Source of the DNA: Fodinicurvata halophila
GTDB taxonomy: Bacteria > Pseudomonadota > Alphaproteobacteria > Kiloniellales > DSM-21159
Assembly (NCBI RefSeq): GCF_042651425.1
Contig: NZ_JBHSCW010000001.1
Location: forward strand, 124,001 to 188,000
Length of the DNA stretch: 64,000 nt
Reading direction: 5' to 3'
Shown here: positions 43,430 through 55,136 of the stretch, one piece after another
How positions within the stretch are numbered: position 1 is the stretch's first letter
Layout of the letters: every line of letters starts with the position of its first letter
Translations under genes and position numbers: made by a program
Notes under the pieces: generated by a model
Database searches by the model: none
Told to the model about the DNA's origin: nothing
The model's input: only the letters and a program-made list of their open reading frames with translations

Positions 43430-43497
43430 CGGGAAGATTCGAACTCCCAACCTCCTGATCCGTAGTCAGGTGCTCTATCCAGTTGAGCTACGGGCGC
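43421..43497 (-). tRNA. tRNA-Arg (ACG)
   Basis: A 77-base tRNA including an encoded CCA. Acceptor stem GCGCCCG pairs with CGGGCGC, discriminator G. The D arm is GCTC/GAGC, the anticodon stem CCTGA/TCAGG holds the loop CTACGGA with anticodon ACG, and the T arm is GGGAG-TTCGAAT-CTTCC. The A34 is normally converted to inosine, reading CGU, CGC and CGA arginine codons. All helices can form. Confidence 0.97.
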
Positions 43498-43869
43498 TTG
43501 CTGTCCGCGTGATCTCTGGCGGGACGGTCCCGAGCGGCCGGTTGCGGGCCGTGGTCATCGGGATGGGCGTATCTAACAAAAGGACGGGGGGCGGACAAGC
43601 CGCTTGTTGAAGTTTTTTTGCGCCTTAGCCTGCACCGCACAACCGCTGCGGTGGAGACGCATGTCCGCCACACCCCGGCCGCTTTCCTGCAGGACGCGGA
43701 TTCGAAAGGGGAAATCAGTCTTGTTCCGCTTGACTCCATAAAGTACCATCAGCGCACCTTTCGGGGAGGCGTCCGTGCGTCCATCCCGTACTGCCGGGGT
43801 CGTAACAAGGCAGGCAGTCGTGTGCGGCGGACGGCAACAAAAGCCAGGGGTTCGGGGTTGAATTAAAAC
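43498..43869. other. intergenic region: tRNA promoter, otherwise empty
   Basis: 372 bases between the tRNA-Arg gene and the lipoprotein gene. It contains the tRNA promoter; an 82-codon open frame on the plus strand has no protein character. Nothing else seen. Confidence 0.5.
43570..43598 (-). promoter_or_regulatory. promoter of the tRNA-Arg gene
   Basis: On the minus strand a -35 of TTGTCC (43598-43593) and a -10 of TAGATA (43575-43570) are separated by 17 bases, in front of the tRNA. Good sigma70-type spacing. Confidence 0.6.
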
Positions 43870-44964
43870 ATGTCATTTTTCCAAGGTCGCATTATCGGCG
43901 CCGTCAGCGCGCTGTTCCTGATCGCCGGATGCACGACGCTGGGCGGCGATCCCGGATCGCAAACCGGAGGCTCCGCAAACGGCGGCGGCATCCAGAGCCC
44001 CCTGGTCCTGGGGACCGGGACGTTCGAGCCCGAAGGGGTCCCCTCCTTCCAGTCCACCGGCACCGAGGTGGGCGAGCGGGTGCAGTCGCTGCGCGCCGAC
44101 CTGGCCGACATCCAGGCCCAGATCCGCGAACAGAACGAGGCCCTGCAGGCCCAGCGGCGCCAGTCCCGGGAGTCGGCGCAGAGCTATCACGCCCTGAAAA
44201 GCGACATCAACGCGAAGCTGCAGGTGGGCACCACGCCCGGCAACCCGCGTCTGGTCTCGCAGTGGAACGAGGCGCAGAGCGAACTGGGCGACGTGGACCA
44301 GAGCATCCAGCGGATGAATTCGCTGTCCAGCGAGGTCTCCTCCACCGCGTCGGAGACCGGCTACCTGCTGGAATCCATCCGCTCCACCTTCACGCTGTCC
44401 GGCGCCGTGGACGCCGATCACGATCACCTGACGGTGCTGGAGGACGCGGCCAACCAGACCGCGGTGCTGGTCGACCGCCTGGACAGCGAACTGACCGAGG
44501 ACATCCAGCGCCAGACCTCCTATCTGTCGACCGAGCGCTCGAACCTGAACGCCCTGTCGGTGGCCATCGAGAACGGCGAGTACACGGGCGTCAGCCTGTC
44601 GAACCGCATCTACGGCCAGGCACAGCCGCCCTCCCCCGACGGCGCAGCCGGGCGCCTGGGCCAGGAACGGCCGCTGGCCATCATCACCTTTCGGGACGAG
44701 AACACGCGCTATGAGCCCGAGCTCTACAACGCCGTGAACCAGGTGCTGGAGCGCCGGCCCAACGCCGGCTTCGACGTGCTGGCCGTGGCCCCCGAAGGCG
44801 ACAGCGAGGGGGAAAGCGCGCTGGCCACCAACCGCACGCGCCGCGACGGCGAACGCGTCCTGCGCTCACTGGCCTCCATGGGCCTGCCGGCGGAACGCCT
44901 GTCGCTCTCGGCCACCAACTCGCCCCTGGTCGACCAGGGCGAGGTGCACGTCTACATCCGCTGA
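43870..44964 (+). CDS. OmpA-like lipoprotein with coiled-coil middle
   Basis: A 364-residue lipoprotein. A signal with the lipobox L18-I-A-G-C21 directs acylation of C21. Residues about 65-160 are rich in Glu/Gln/Arg heptads and probably form a coiled coil (DLADIQAQIREQNEALQAQRRQ). The last 110 residues resemble the OmpA peptidoglycan-associated fold: LAIITFRDENTRYEPELYNAVNQVLERRPNAGFDVLAVA, NRTRRDGERVLRSLASMGLPAERLSL and a final EVHVYIR strand. It likely bridges the outer membrane and peptidoglycan. I know no named member with this exact layout. Confidence 0.8.
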   Translation: MSFFQGRIIGAVSALFLIAGCTTLGGDPGSQTGGSANGGGIQSPLVLGTGTFEPEGVPSFQSTGTEVGERVQSLRADLADIQAQIREQNEALQAQRRQSRESAQSYHALKSDINAKLQVGTTPGNPRLVSQWNEAQSELGDVDQSIQRMNSLSSEVSSTASETGYLLESIRSTFTLSGAVDADHDHLTVLEDAANQTAVLVDRLDSELTEDIQRQTSYLSTERSNLNALSVAIENGEYTGVSLSNRIYGQAQPPSPDGAAGRLGQERPLAIITFRDENTRYEPELYNAVNQVLERRPNAGFDVLAVAPEGDSEGESALATNRTRRDGERVLRSLASMGLPAERLSLSATNSPLVDQGEVHVYIR

Positions 44965-45080
44965 GCGTAGCGCGCCCGCGAGCCAGAGCACGCCGAGGAC
45001 AGCGCGCCATTGCCTTGCCGGACGAGTTGGCGTATGCCCCTGCTCCATCATCCGACCCGCTCAGCACGGAGGCCGACGGC

Positions 45081-45557
45081 GTGAGCCCCAGCGACATTCC
45101 AGCCAAGACCTTCCCCGTTTCCTGGTGGGAACTGCACCGCGACGCCCGGGCGCTGGCCTGGCGCCTGATGGGCAACGGCCCCTACGAGGGCATTGTCGCC
45201 ATCACCCGCGGCGGCATGGTGCCCGCCGCCATCGTGGCGCGCGAGCTGGAGATCCGCCTGATCGACACGATCTGCATCGCCAGCTATGACGAGACGGTCC
45301 AGGGCGAGCTGGTGGTGCTGAAGGACGTCCAGGGCGACGGGACGGGCTGGCTGATCATCGACGACCTGGTGGACACCGGCAAGACCGCGCGTGCCGTGCG
45401 CGAGCGCCTGCCCAACGCGCACTTCGCCACCATCTATGCCAAGCCCGAGGGCCGGCCCCTGGTGGACAGCTTCATCACAGAGGTCAGCCAGGACACCTGG
45501 ATCCTGTTCCCCTGGGACACCGACATGCAGGCCGTGCCTCCGTTGGCCCGGCGATAA
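45081..45557 (+). CDS. gpt: xanthine-guanine phosphoribosyltransferase
   Basis: A 158-residue type I phosphoribosyltransferase close in size to E. coli Gpt (152). It has FPVSWWELHRDARALAWRL at the start, IVAITRGGMVPAAIVARELE, and the PRPP motif LIIDDLVDTGKTA, and ends with WILFPWDTDMQ. It salvages xanthine and guanine with PRPP. GTG 45081, nine bases after GGAGG, is the preferred start; a TTG at 45015 would give 180 residues but the extra residues lack homology. Convergent with the PBP gene. Confidence 0.9.
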   Translation: MSPSDIPAKTFPVSWWELHRDARALAWRLMGNGPYEGIVAITRGGMVPAAIVARELEIRLIDTICIASYDETVQGELVVLKDVQGDGTGWLIIDDLVDTGKTARAVRERLPNAHFATIYAKPEGRPLVDSFITEVSQDTWILFPWDTDMQAVPPLARR

Positions 45558-45577
45558 GACTGGATCCGGCGCCGCCC

Positions 45578-47812
45578 TCAGCGCCGCATGTTCTGTTCCC
45601 AGCGTTCCTGATCCCGCTCCCGCACACGCTCCGAGTCGCTGGTCGGCTCGCTGCCGGTCAGCCGGCCGATCAGGTCGTCCAGGAAGCCGCCCACGCCGCC
45701 ACTGCCGCTGCCCTGGCTCTCGGGCTGGGCGGGCTGCTGGTTGCGGGCGACCACCGGCTGGGCCTCGCGGATCAGCGGCCGGGCCGGCTCACCCTCCAGC
45801 GCGCGGGTGACGATGGCGTTCCACAGCCGCGCCGGCAGGCCGCCGCCGGTGACCCCCTGCATCACGGTGTTGTCATCGTTGCCGACCCAGACGCCGACCA
45901 CCAGCTCCGCCGTGAAGCCGATGAACCAGGCATCGCGCGAATCCTGTGTGGTGCCGGTCTTGCCGCCGGCCGGCCGGCCCGGCGCCGCGGCGCGCGAAGT
46001 GCCCCATTCCACCGAGGCGCGGAACAGGTCGACCATGGCCGCCTGCACCCGGGGCTCGATCACGCGGCCCGGCCCCTCGCCCGAACGCTGATAGAGCAGC
46101 ACGTTGCCCTGGCCCGTCACCTGGCGCACGCCATGGGGCCAGATGCCCCGGCCGCCGTTGGCAAAGGGCACATAGGCCGCCGTCAGGTCCAGCAGGTTCA
46201 CCTCCGAAGTGCCCAGTGCCAGGCTGGGGTTGGGCTTCAGCGCGGACTCGATGCCCAGGCGCTCGGCCGTGTCCACCACGCTCTGCGGCCCCACGTCCAT
46301 GATCAGCTGCACGGCCACGGAATTCAGCGAGCGGGCGAAGGCCTCGCGCAGGGTCACCTCGCCGTAATAGCGATCGCCGTAGTTGCCGGGGCTCCAGGGA
46401 CCGCTGGGCAGCGAGACCCGCACCGGCGAATCGGTGGCGCGGGTGTCGGGGGCCAGGCCGTTCTCGAAGGCGGCCAGGTAGACGAAGGGCTTGAAGGCCG
46501 AACCGGGTTGCCGGCTGGCCTGGACCGCACGGTTGAACTGGCTGCTGTCCCAGGAGCGCCCGCCCACCATGGCGCGAATGGCGCCGTCGTGGGACAGCGC
46601 CACCACGGCTGCCTGGTCGGCGCCCTTCGCCTCGCCCTCGGCCTTCAGCAGGCGCTCGACCTCCTGTTCGGCGATTTTCTGGATCTCCGGGTCCAGCGTG
46701 GTGGAGATGGTCACGTCCTGGCTGAGCGGGCCGACGATGTCACCGATCTGCGAGGCTGCCCAGCTGGCGAAATAGCGCCCGGTCTTGCGCAGGTCTGGCT
46801 CGGCGGAACTGCCGTCCTCCAGCGCCTGCTCGGCCTCGGCCCGGCTGACGAAGTCCGCGGCCACCATGGCATCCAGCACCTGCGCCGTGCGCCGGTGTGC
46901 CAGCTCGGGATTGTTGGTGGGGTTGTAGCGCGAGGGCGCGCGCAGCAGGCCGGCGATCATCGCCGCCTCGTACAGCGTGACCTCGCGCGCCGACTTGTCG
47001 AAATAGCGCCGGGCCGCGGCGTCCACGCCATAGGTGCCGGCACCGAAATAGACCCGGTTGAGGTAGAGGGCCAGGATCTGGTCCTTGCTGAGCCGCCGTT
47101 CCAGCCAGAAGGCCAGCATCAGCTCCTTCACCTTGCGCTCGAAGGTGCGCTCTGAGGACAGGAAGACGTTCTTGGCCAACTGCTGGGTGATGGTGGAGCC
47201 GCCCTGCACCACGTCCCATTCCACCAGGTTGACGTAGGTGGCGCGCAGCAGGCCCACGGGGTCCAGTCCGAAATGGTCATAGAAGCGCCGGTCCTCGATG
47301 GCCATGACCGCCTGCGGCAGGTGCGGCGGCAGTTGCGCCACGCTCAGCGGCTCGCCATAGACCTCGCCGAAGGCCGCCAGCGGGCGGCCGGTGACATCGA
47401 CCACCTGGACGCTGGGCCGGCGCCCGGTATCCGCGATGCGACTGACATCGGGCAGGTCATAGGCATAATAGGCCACCACAGAACCCAGCAGGATGACGCC
47501 CCAGACGGCGACGATGGCGGCCAGCTTCGCGGTGGTCTTGAGCCAGCGGCGCCCATTGCCGTGCGGGCTCGCCCCGCGGCGTCCGCCACCATTCCCACGG
47601 CCACCATTTCCCCGGCCGCCATTTCGGCCGCCGGCGCTGCGCCCCTTTCCGCCGGCGCTCTTGGCCGCGGCGGTGCGGCGGGCGGGCTTCTTGGCGGCCG
47701 AAGGGGAGCCGGCCTTGCGCGCGGCCCCGGCCTTTCCCCCACGCTGGGAGCGCGTCCTGCGCTCGCCCGCCAGGTCCCTGTCCGACTCCGAAGAGGTCCC
47801 GCGTTTCGTCAT
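45578..47812 (-). CDS. class A penicillin-binding protein (1A family)
   Basis: A 744-residue bifunctional peptidoglycan synthase. An unusual N-terminal cytoplasmic region of about 90 residues is Arg/Lys/Gly/Ala-rich with GGRGN repeats; one membrane helix follows (about 93-116). The glycosyltransferase part has E173 (in EDRRFYDHFG) and GGSTITQQLAKN. The transpeptidase has S438-A-F-K441, S495-L-N497 and K618-T-G-T. Both activities look intact. Ends in a Ser/Gly/Arg-rich tail. It lies between gpt and gyrB, on the same strand as gyrB. Confidence 0.93.
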   Translation of the reverse strand: MTKRGTSSESDRDLAGERRTRSQRGGKAGAARKAGSPSAAKKPARRTAAAKSAGGKGRSAGGRNGGRGNGGRGNGGGRRGASPHGNGRRWLKTTAKLAAIVAVWGVILLGSVVAYYAYDLPDVSRIADTGRRPSVQVVDVTGRPLAAFGEVYGEPLSVAQLPPHLPQAVMAIEDRRFYDHFGLDPVGLLRATYVNLVEWDVVQGGSTITQQLAKNVFLSSERTFERKVKELMLAFWLERRLSKDQILALYLNRVYFGAGTYGVDAAARRYFDKSAREVTLYEAAMIAGLLRAPSRYNPTNNPELAHRRTAQVLDAMVAADFVSRAEAEQALEDGSSAEPDLRKTGRYFASWAASQIGDIVGPLSQDVTISTTLDPEIQKIAEQEVERLLKAEGEAKGADQAAVVALSHDGAIRAMVGGRSWDSSQFNRAVQASRQPGSAFKPFVYLAAFENGLAPDTRATDSPVRVSLPSGPWSPGNYGDRYYGEVTLREAFARSLNSVAVQLIMDVGPQSVVDTAERLGIESALKPNPSLALGTSEVNLLDLTAAYVPFANGGRGIWPHGVRQVTGQGNVLLYQRSGEGPGRVIEPRVQAAMVDLFRASVEWGTSRAAAPGRPAGGKTGTTQDSRDAWFIGFTAELVVGVWVGNDDNTVMQGVTGGGLPARLWNAIVTRALEGEPARPLIREAQPVVARNQQPAQPESQGSGSGGVGGFLDDLIGRLTGSEPTSDSERVRERDQERWEQNMRR

Positions 47813-47915
47813 GCTTCCTCTTTAGGACAGAAATCCGGGCAAGACCAGAGGCGCCATAAGGCAACTTCGTGGCATTCGGACAGAGGTCCCGCTGCCGAGT
47901 CCCGGTGCCGAACCC

Positions 47916-50366
<2,451 letters not shown>

Positions 50367-50410
50367 GATCTGTCTTCTTTACTGATACGGATAATGAATG
50401 AACTCGGCGC

Positions 50411-51628
50411 TCACGCCTCGCGCAGGACGAGGCCCTCGCGCAGGTGGAAGCGCTGGACGTCCGGGCCCAGGGCCGAGAACAGACCGCTGTCCGTCCCGCT
50501 CATCCAGGCCTGGACGCCCAGGTCCAGGATGCTGGCATAGAGCGCTTCGCGCAGTCCGGCGTCCAGGTGCGCCGCCACCTCGTCCAGCAGCAGCAGCGGG
50601 CCGGTCCCGCGTTCCAGCGACAGCAGCCGCGTGTGGGCCATGACCAGCGACAGCAGCAGGGCCTTCTGTTCCCCGGTGGAGCAGAAGGCTGCCGGCATGT
50701 CGCGCTCCAGGTCGCTGGCCGCCAGGTCGCAGCGATGGGCGCCGCAGGCCGCCCCGCCGGTCTCGCCGTCCGCCGGCCGGCTCTCCTCCAGACGGCGCAG
50801 CAGGCGTTCCTCCACCTGCACCGCCGGCATCTCGTCCAGCCAGCTCTCGGCGTCGCCGACCAGCGCCAGGCCTACGGCCGGGAAGGCGCCGTGGGTTTCC
50901 TCGCAGGCCGCCGCCAGGCGCGAGACCAGCGAGCGCCGGGCCGCGGCAATGGCCACGGCCTTCTCGGCCATGGTGCGTTCCAGCCCGCCCAGCCAGGACG
51001 GATCCCGGCGCTGTTCGCGCAGCAGGCGCGAGCGCTCGCGCATGGCATGTTCGTAGGCGGCGATGCGTCCGGCATGGGCCGGATCGAAACCGTAGACCAG
51101 GCGATCCAGGAAGCGCCGGCGCGAAGACGGCGATTCCTGGAAGATCCGGTCCATGTGCGGCGCCACCCAGACGGCCGAGACGATTTCGCCGAAGGCCTGC
51201 TGGCTGGAGACGAACTCGCCGTCCAGCTTCAGCAGCCGGCGTTCGCGCCCCGCCTCGTTGGCCGGATCCAGGCCGGTGCCCAACTCGCGCGGGCCCTCGG
51301 GCGTATGCACCCGCGCCGCCACGGCCCAGGCACGATCGCCCTCCGCCTCGTTGCCGGGCTTGCGGCGGCTGAGATCGCCCAGCCGGGCGCGGCGCAGGCC
51401 GCGGCCGGGCGCCAGCAGCGAGATCGCCTCCAGCAGGTTGGTCTTGCCGCTACCGTTGCCGCCCAGCAGGACCACCGGCCGCGCGTCGCAGCGCAGCTCG
51501 GTCTGCGCGAAATTGCGGAACGCGGTGACCGTCAGCCGCTCCAGCCAGAGAGCACGCCCCTCGGCCGGGCCACGGCCTGTCCGCTCGGACCTTTCGTTCT
51601 CGCCTTGAATCGCCGGATTTCCCATCAT
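50411..51628 (-). CDS. recF: DNA replication and repair protein RecF
   Basis: A 405-residue SMC-like ATPase that helps load RecA at gaps. Walker A is GGNGSGKTNLLEAIS, the ABC-type signature around CSTGEQKALLLSLV, and Walker B is LLLLDEVAAHLD. The N-terminal 27 residues (to GRALWL) are longer than usual; a start nearer LERLTVTAFRNF would be nearer the norm but no good start codon with an RBS was seen, so ATG 51628 is kept with moderate certainty. Between dnaN and gyrB. Confidence 0.95.
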   Translation of the reverse strand: MMGNPAIQGENERSERTGRGPAEGRALWLERLTVTAFRNFAQTELRCDARPVVLLGGNGSGKTNLLEAISLLAPGRGLRRARLGDLSRRKPGNEAEGDRAWAVAARVHTPEGPRELGTGLDPANEAGRERRLLKLDGEFVSSQQAFGEIVSAVWVAPHMDRIFQESPSSRRRFLDRLVYGFDPAHAGRIAAYEHAMRERSRLLREQRRDPSWLGGLERTMAEKAVAIAAARRSLVSRLAAACEETHGAFPAVGLALVGDAESWLDEMPAVQVEERLLRRLEESRPADGETGGAACGAHRCDLAASDLERDMPAAFCSTGEQKALLLSLVMAHTRLLSLERGTGPLLLLDEVAAHLDAGLREALYASILDLGVQAWMSGTDSGLFSALGPDVQRFHLREGLVLREA

Positions 51629-51665
51629 GACATGCCGTCGCGGCCACCGCCGCGCCTTCGGCCGC

Positions 51666-52784
51666 CTAGACCCGCATCGGCATCAGCACATAGAGCGCGC
51701 TGGTGTCGGCTACATCCCGCACGATCGTCGGCGAGGAGGAATCGGCAAGCGTGAATTCGGCGCCCTCGCCCTCGATCTGGTGGGCGATGTCCAGCAGGTA
51801 GCGTGAGTTGAATCCGATCTCGATGGGCGGGCCGTCGTACTGGATGGCCACCTCCTCCTCGGCGCTGCCGCTTTCCGGGCTGGCGGCCGAGAGGGTCAGG
51901 GCGCCGTCGCCCAGGGACAACTTGACCGCCCGGCTCTTCTCGGTGGAGATCGTCGACACGCGGTCAACGGCCGAGGCGAAGATCTTGCAGTCCACCGACA
52001 TGGTCTTGTCGTTGCCGCTGGGGATCACCCGCTCGTAATCCGGGAAGGTGCCGTCGATCAGCTTCGAGGTCAGCATGGTGTTGCCGAAGGTGAAGCGGAT
52101 ACGGGTGTCGGACAACGCCACCTCGATCCCCTCCTCGACCTCGTCGATCAGCTTGCGCAGCTCGTTCACCGTCTTGCGCGGCACGATCACGCCCGGCATG
52201 CCGGGCGCCCCCTCGGGCAGGGGCATCTCGAAGCGCGCCAGGCGGTGGCCGTCGGTGGCCACGGCGCGCAGGACCTGCAGGTCGCCGCTGCTGGCGGCAT
52301 GCACGTAGATGCCGTTGAGGTAATAGCGCGTCTCCTCGGTGGAGATGGCAAAGCGCGTGCGGTCGATCAGGTTCTTGGCCTCGCCGCCCTGGAGCGTGAA
52401 GACATTGGGCAGGTCCGTGGGCCCGATCGCAGGGAAGTCCTCGCGCGGCAGCGTGGAGAGCGCGAAGCTGGAGCGTCCGGCGCGCAGGCGCAGCTGCCCG
52501 TCGTCGCCGGCGGCGGCCAGTTCCACCTCGCTGCCGTCGGGCAGCTTGCGCACGATGTCATAGAGCGTATGGGCGGACACCGTGGTGGCGCCGGCCTCCT
52601 GCACATTGGCCGTCGTATGCTCGACGATGGTGAGATCCATGTCCGTCGCGGTCAGGCCCAGTCGGCCCTCCTGCGCATCCAGCAGGACGTTGGACAGGAT
52701 CGGAATGGTGTTCCGCCGTTCGACGACAGACTGGACGTGGGCCAGCGAGCGAAGAAGGGCTGCGCGTTCTATTGTCAGCTTCAT
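51666..52784 (-). CDS. dnaN: DNA polymerase III sliding clamp (beta subunit)
   Basis: A 372-residue clamp of standard length with three similar domains. It begins MKLTIERAALLRSLAHVQSVVERRNTIPILSNVLL, and the C-terminal end has the YVLMPMRV clamp terminus with the hydrophobic peptide-binding pocket. It encircles DNA and holds the polymerase. A clear promoter is at 52909-52936, so it need not depend on dnaA transcription. Confidence 0.98.
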   Translation of the reverse strand: MKLTIERAALLRSLAHVQSVVERRNTIPILSNVLLDAQEGRLGLTATDMDLTIVEHTTANVQEAGATTVSAHTLYDIVRKLPDGSEVELAAAGDDGQLRLRAGRSSFALSTLPREDFPAIGPTDLPNVFTLQGGEAKNLIDRTRFAISTEETRYYLNGIYVHAASSGDLQVLRAVATDGHRLARFEMPLPEGAPGMPGVIVPRKTVNELRKLIDEVEEGIEVALSDTRIRFTFGNTMLTSKLIDGTFPDYERVIPSGNDKTMSVDCKIFASAVDRVSTISTEKSRAVKLSLGDGALTLSAASPESGSAEEEVAIQYDGPPIEIGFNSRYLLDIAHQIEGEGAEFTLADSSSPTIVRDVADTSALYVLMPMRV

Positions 52785-53140
52785 AGCGTCTCTGAATGAC
52801 TAAACCGTTGGGAATACGGACAGAATACCTGGAAAGGACCTGGCTTGGCGCCCGTTTCTGTTCATGGGGTCCGCCCGGGCACGAAAGCGCCCCTTGCGGA
52901 TTGGCGGCACTATAACACAAAACCCCGATTCCGTAAGGAATTTCCCAGCCTTACTGCAGTGCAAAGCGCACAGGGCCGCCGGTGGTCCCCTCCCCGGGAA
53001 CGACACATCGCCGGGGGCACGCTCCGGCGGTCGAGAGGGCCTCGACCCGAGGCCCGCAACGGGGCAGGCTGTGCGGCAGGCCCTCGGGGGAGACGCCTTC
53101 CCCGAAGGGCCCTGCTCTCACACTCACAAGGAGGTTTCTC
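52785..53140. other. intergenic region with dnaN promoter
   Basis: 356 bases between dnaN and the GFA-like gene. It holds the dnaN promoter; ATTCC-GTAA-GGAAT (52928-52941) overlaps the -35. No other gene or motif is supported. Confidence 0.5.
52909..52936 (-). promoter_or_regulatory. dnaN promoter
   Basis: Minus-strand -35 TTACGG (52936-52931) and -10 TATAGT (52914-52909) with a 16-base spacer, about 125 bases ahead of the dnaN ATG. The palindrome ATTCC-GTAA-GGAAT overlaps the -35 and may be a regulator site. Confidence 0.5.
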
Positions 53141-53611
53141 ATGCTGCTCGAAGGGTCCTGTCACTGCGGCGCGGTAAGCTTCCGCGTCGAGTCCCCGCAT
53201 CCCTATCCCTACCAGCGCTGCTACTGCTCGATCTGCCGCAAGACCGCCGGCGGCGGCGGTTACGCCATCAACATCGGCGCGCAAGCTGATACGCTGGAAG
53301 TCACGGGGGCCGAGCACAAGCGGGTCTACCACGCCCGCATCGACGGCACGCAAAGCCCGGGCGAGCGCCACTTCTGCGGCACCTGCGCCAGTGCGCTCTG
53401 GGTCCATGACCCGCGCTGGCCCGAGCTGGTGCATCCCTTCGCATCGGCCATCGACACCAAGCTGCCGGTGCCCCCCGAACGGGTGCACCTGCTGCTGGAC
53501 AGCAAGGCCGGCTGGGTGGAGCCCGACGTGCGGGAGAACGACAAACGCTTCGATGGCTATCCCGAGGAGAGCCTGGCCGAGTGGCACGAGCGCCGGGGAC
53601 TGGTGCGCTGA
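53141..53611 (+). CDS. GFA/CENP-V family protein
   Basis: A 156-residue zinc protein. It has the Zn-binding cysteines of the glutathione-dependent formaldehyde-activating family: CHCG (C8, C10), CYCSIC (C28, C30, C33) and FCGTCAS. Such proteins are small, cytoplasmic and mostly of unknown activity; a role in S-(hydroxymethyl)glutathione formation is known only for GFA. ATG 53141 follows GGAGG seven bases before it. It lies alone, convergent with dnaA. Confidence 0.85.
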   Translation: MLLEGSCHCGAVSFRVESPHPYPYQRCYCSICRKTAGGGGYAINIGAQADTLEVTGAEHKRVYHARIDGTQSPGERHFCGTCASALWVHDPRWPELVHPFASAIDTKLPVPPERVHLLLDSKAGWVEPDVRENDKRFDGYPEESLAEWHERRGLVR

Positions 53612-53633
53612 GTGAGGCGACCGGGGCGCGGCC

Positions 53634-55136
53634 TCAGCCCTCCAGCATGCGACGCAGCATGTCCACGTCCTCGGCGAAGCCGTTGTCAGTGGCCTTCAGC
53701 TCCTCGACCTTGCGCACGGCATGCATGACCGTGGTGTGGTCGCGCCCGCCGAACTTGCGCCCGATCTCGGGCAAGGAGCGCGCCGTCATCTGCTTCGAGA
53801 GATACATGGCCACCTGGCGCGGCCGGGCCACGGCTCGGGCGCGCCGCGCCGAGGACATGTCCGAGACACGCACGTTGTAGTGCTCGGCCACGCGCTTCTG
53901 GATCTCCTCGATGGTCACCCGGCGGTCGCTGGCGCGCAGCAGGTCCGCCAGCAGCTCCTGGGTGGTCTCCAGGGTCACCGGCCGGCCGACCAGCGTGGCA
54001 TGCGCGACGATGCGGTTCAGCGCCCCTTCCAGCTCACGCACGTTGGACGAAATCTTGTGCGCCAGGAATTCCAGCACCTTGGAGGGAATCGGCGCGCTCA
54101 GCTGCTCCGCCTTGGACTGCAGGATGCCAAGGCGCAGCTCGTAGGTGGTGGGATGGATGTCGGCCACCAGGCCCCACCCCAGGCGTGAGCGCATGCGCTC
54201 CTCGACTCCCTCCAGGTCGGACGGCGACTTGTCGGCGGAGATGATCAGCTGGCGGTTGTTGTCGACCAGGGTGTTGAAGGTGTGGAAGAACTCCTCCTGG
54301 GTGGCCTCACGGCCGCCGATGAACTGCACGTCGTCGATCATCAGCACGTCCACCGAGCGGAACTGCTCCTTGAAGGCCATGGTGTCCTTGGTGCGCAGCG
54401 CCCGCACGAACTGGTACATGAACTTCTCGGCCGAGAGATAGATCACCCGCTTCGAGGGCGTGCGCGTGCGGATGTGCCAGGCGATGGCATGCATCAGGTG
54501 GGTCTTGCCCAGGCCCACACCGCCATAGAGGAACAGCGGGTTGAAGGGCACGCCGTCGGCCTCGGCCACGCGCTGGGCGGCGGCGTAGGCCAGCTCATTG
54601 GGCTTGCCCACCACGAAGTTTTCGAAGGTAAAGCGCGGGTCCAGCGGCGCCGAGATGTCGCGGCAGCGCTCCGCCTCGTCATCGGTCCCGGAGGACGGCA
54701 TCGAACGCCTGGTCCCGGCCGCGGCCTCTGGCGCCTCGCCACCACCCTGCGCCTCGGCGGCAGGTGCCTCGGCAGCGCGCGGCGCCTTCTCCGGGTTCTG
54801 GGGGCGTGCAGGCGGCTGGACGACGATCTCCACATGGCGGACCTGGGGAAACTCCTCCATCCACAGTCCGCGCAGGCGATCGGCATAGTTGCTGCTAACC
54901 CAGTCGCGCATAAAGCGCGAGGGCACCGACATCCGCACCACGCCTTCACGCAGGCTGACCAGGGTCAGCGGTTTCAGCCAGCTCTTGAAGGCCGCCTCGC
55001 CCACATCGGCACGAAGGCGACCGCGAACGCGCGCCCATTGTTCCGAATAGTCGTCGCCTGCAAGACCGGCCTCATACGCTCCGGTTTCCTCCTGAAACCG
55101 TTGCTCCCCCTGTTTTGCCTCCAGACCAGCACTCAT
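53634..55136 (-). CDS. dnaA: chromosomal replication initiator DnaA
   Basis: A 500-residue AAA+ initiator. It has the N-terminal DnaB/DiaA-binding domain, a Pro/Ala/Glu-rich linker (about 125-175), the ATPase core with Walker A GGVGLGKTHL and Walker B LMIDDVQF, and the C-terminal DNA-binding domain with the signature around GGRDHTTVMHAVRKV. ATG 55136, with GAGGT a few bases ahead, is the start; a further 99 bases are open but not coding. Order dnaA-dnaN-recF-gyrB on one strand. Confidence 0.99.
   Translation of the reverse strand: MSAGLEAKQGEQRFQEETGAYEAGLAGDDYSEQWARVRGRLRADVGEAAFKSWLKPLTLVSLREGVVRMSVPSRFMRDWVSSNYADRLRGLWMEEFPQVRHVEIVVQPPARPQNPEKAPRAAEAPAAEAQGGGEAPEAAAGTRRSMPSSGTDDEAERCRDISAPLDPRFTFENFVVGKPNELAYAAAQRVAEADGVPFNPLFLYGGVGLGKTHLMHAIAWHIRTRTPSKRVIYLSAEKFMYQFVRALRTKDTMAFKEQFRSVDVLMIDDVQFIGGREATQEEFFHTFNTLVDNNRQLIISADKSPSDLEGVEERMRSRLGWGLVADIHPTTYELRLGILQSKAEQLSAPIPSKVLEFLAHKISSNVRELEGALNRIVAHATLVGRPVTLETTQELLADLLRASDRRVTIEEIQKRVAEHYNVRVSDMSSARRARAVARPRQVAMYLSKQMTARSLPEIGRKFGGRDHTTVMHAVRKVEELKATDNGFAEDVDMLRRMLEG

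Noticed and set aside
43618..43866. Open frame of 82 codons upstream of the lipoprotein gene.
   Set aside because: No RBS, no motif, and it crosses the tRNA promoter region.
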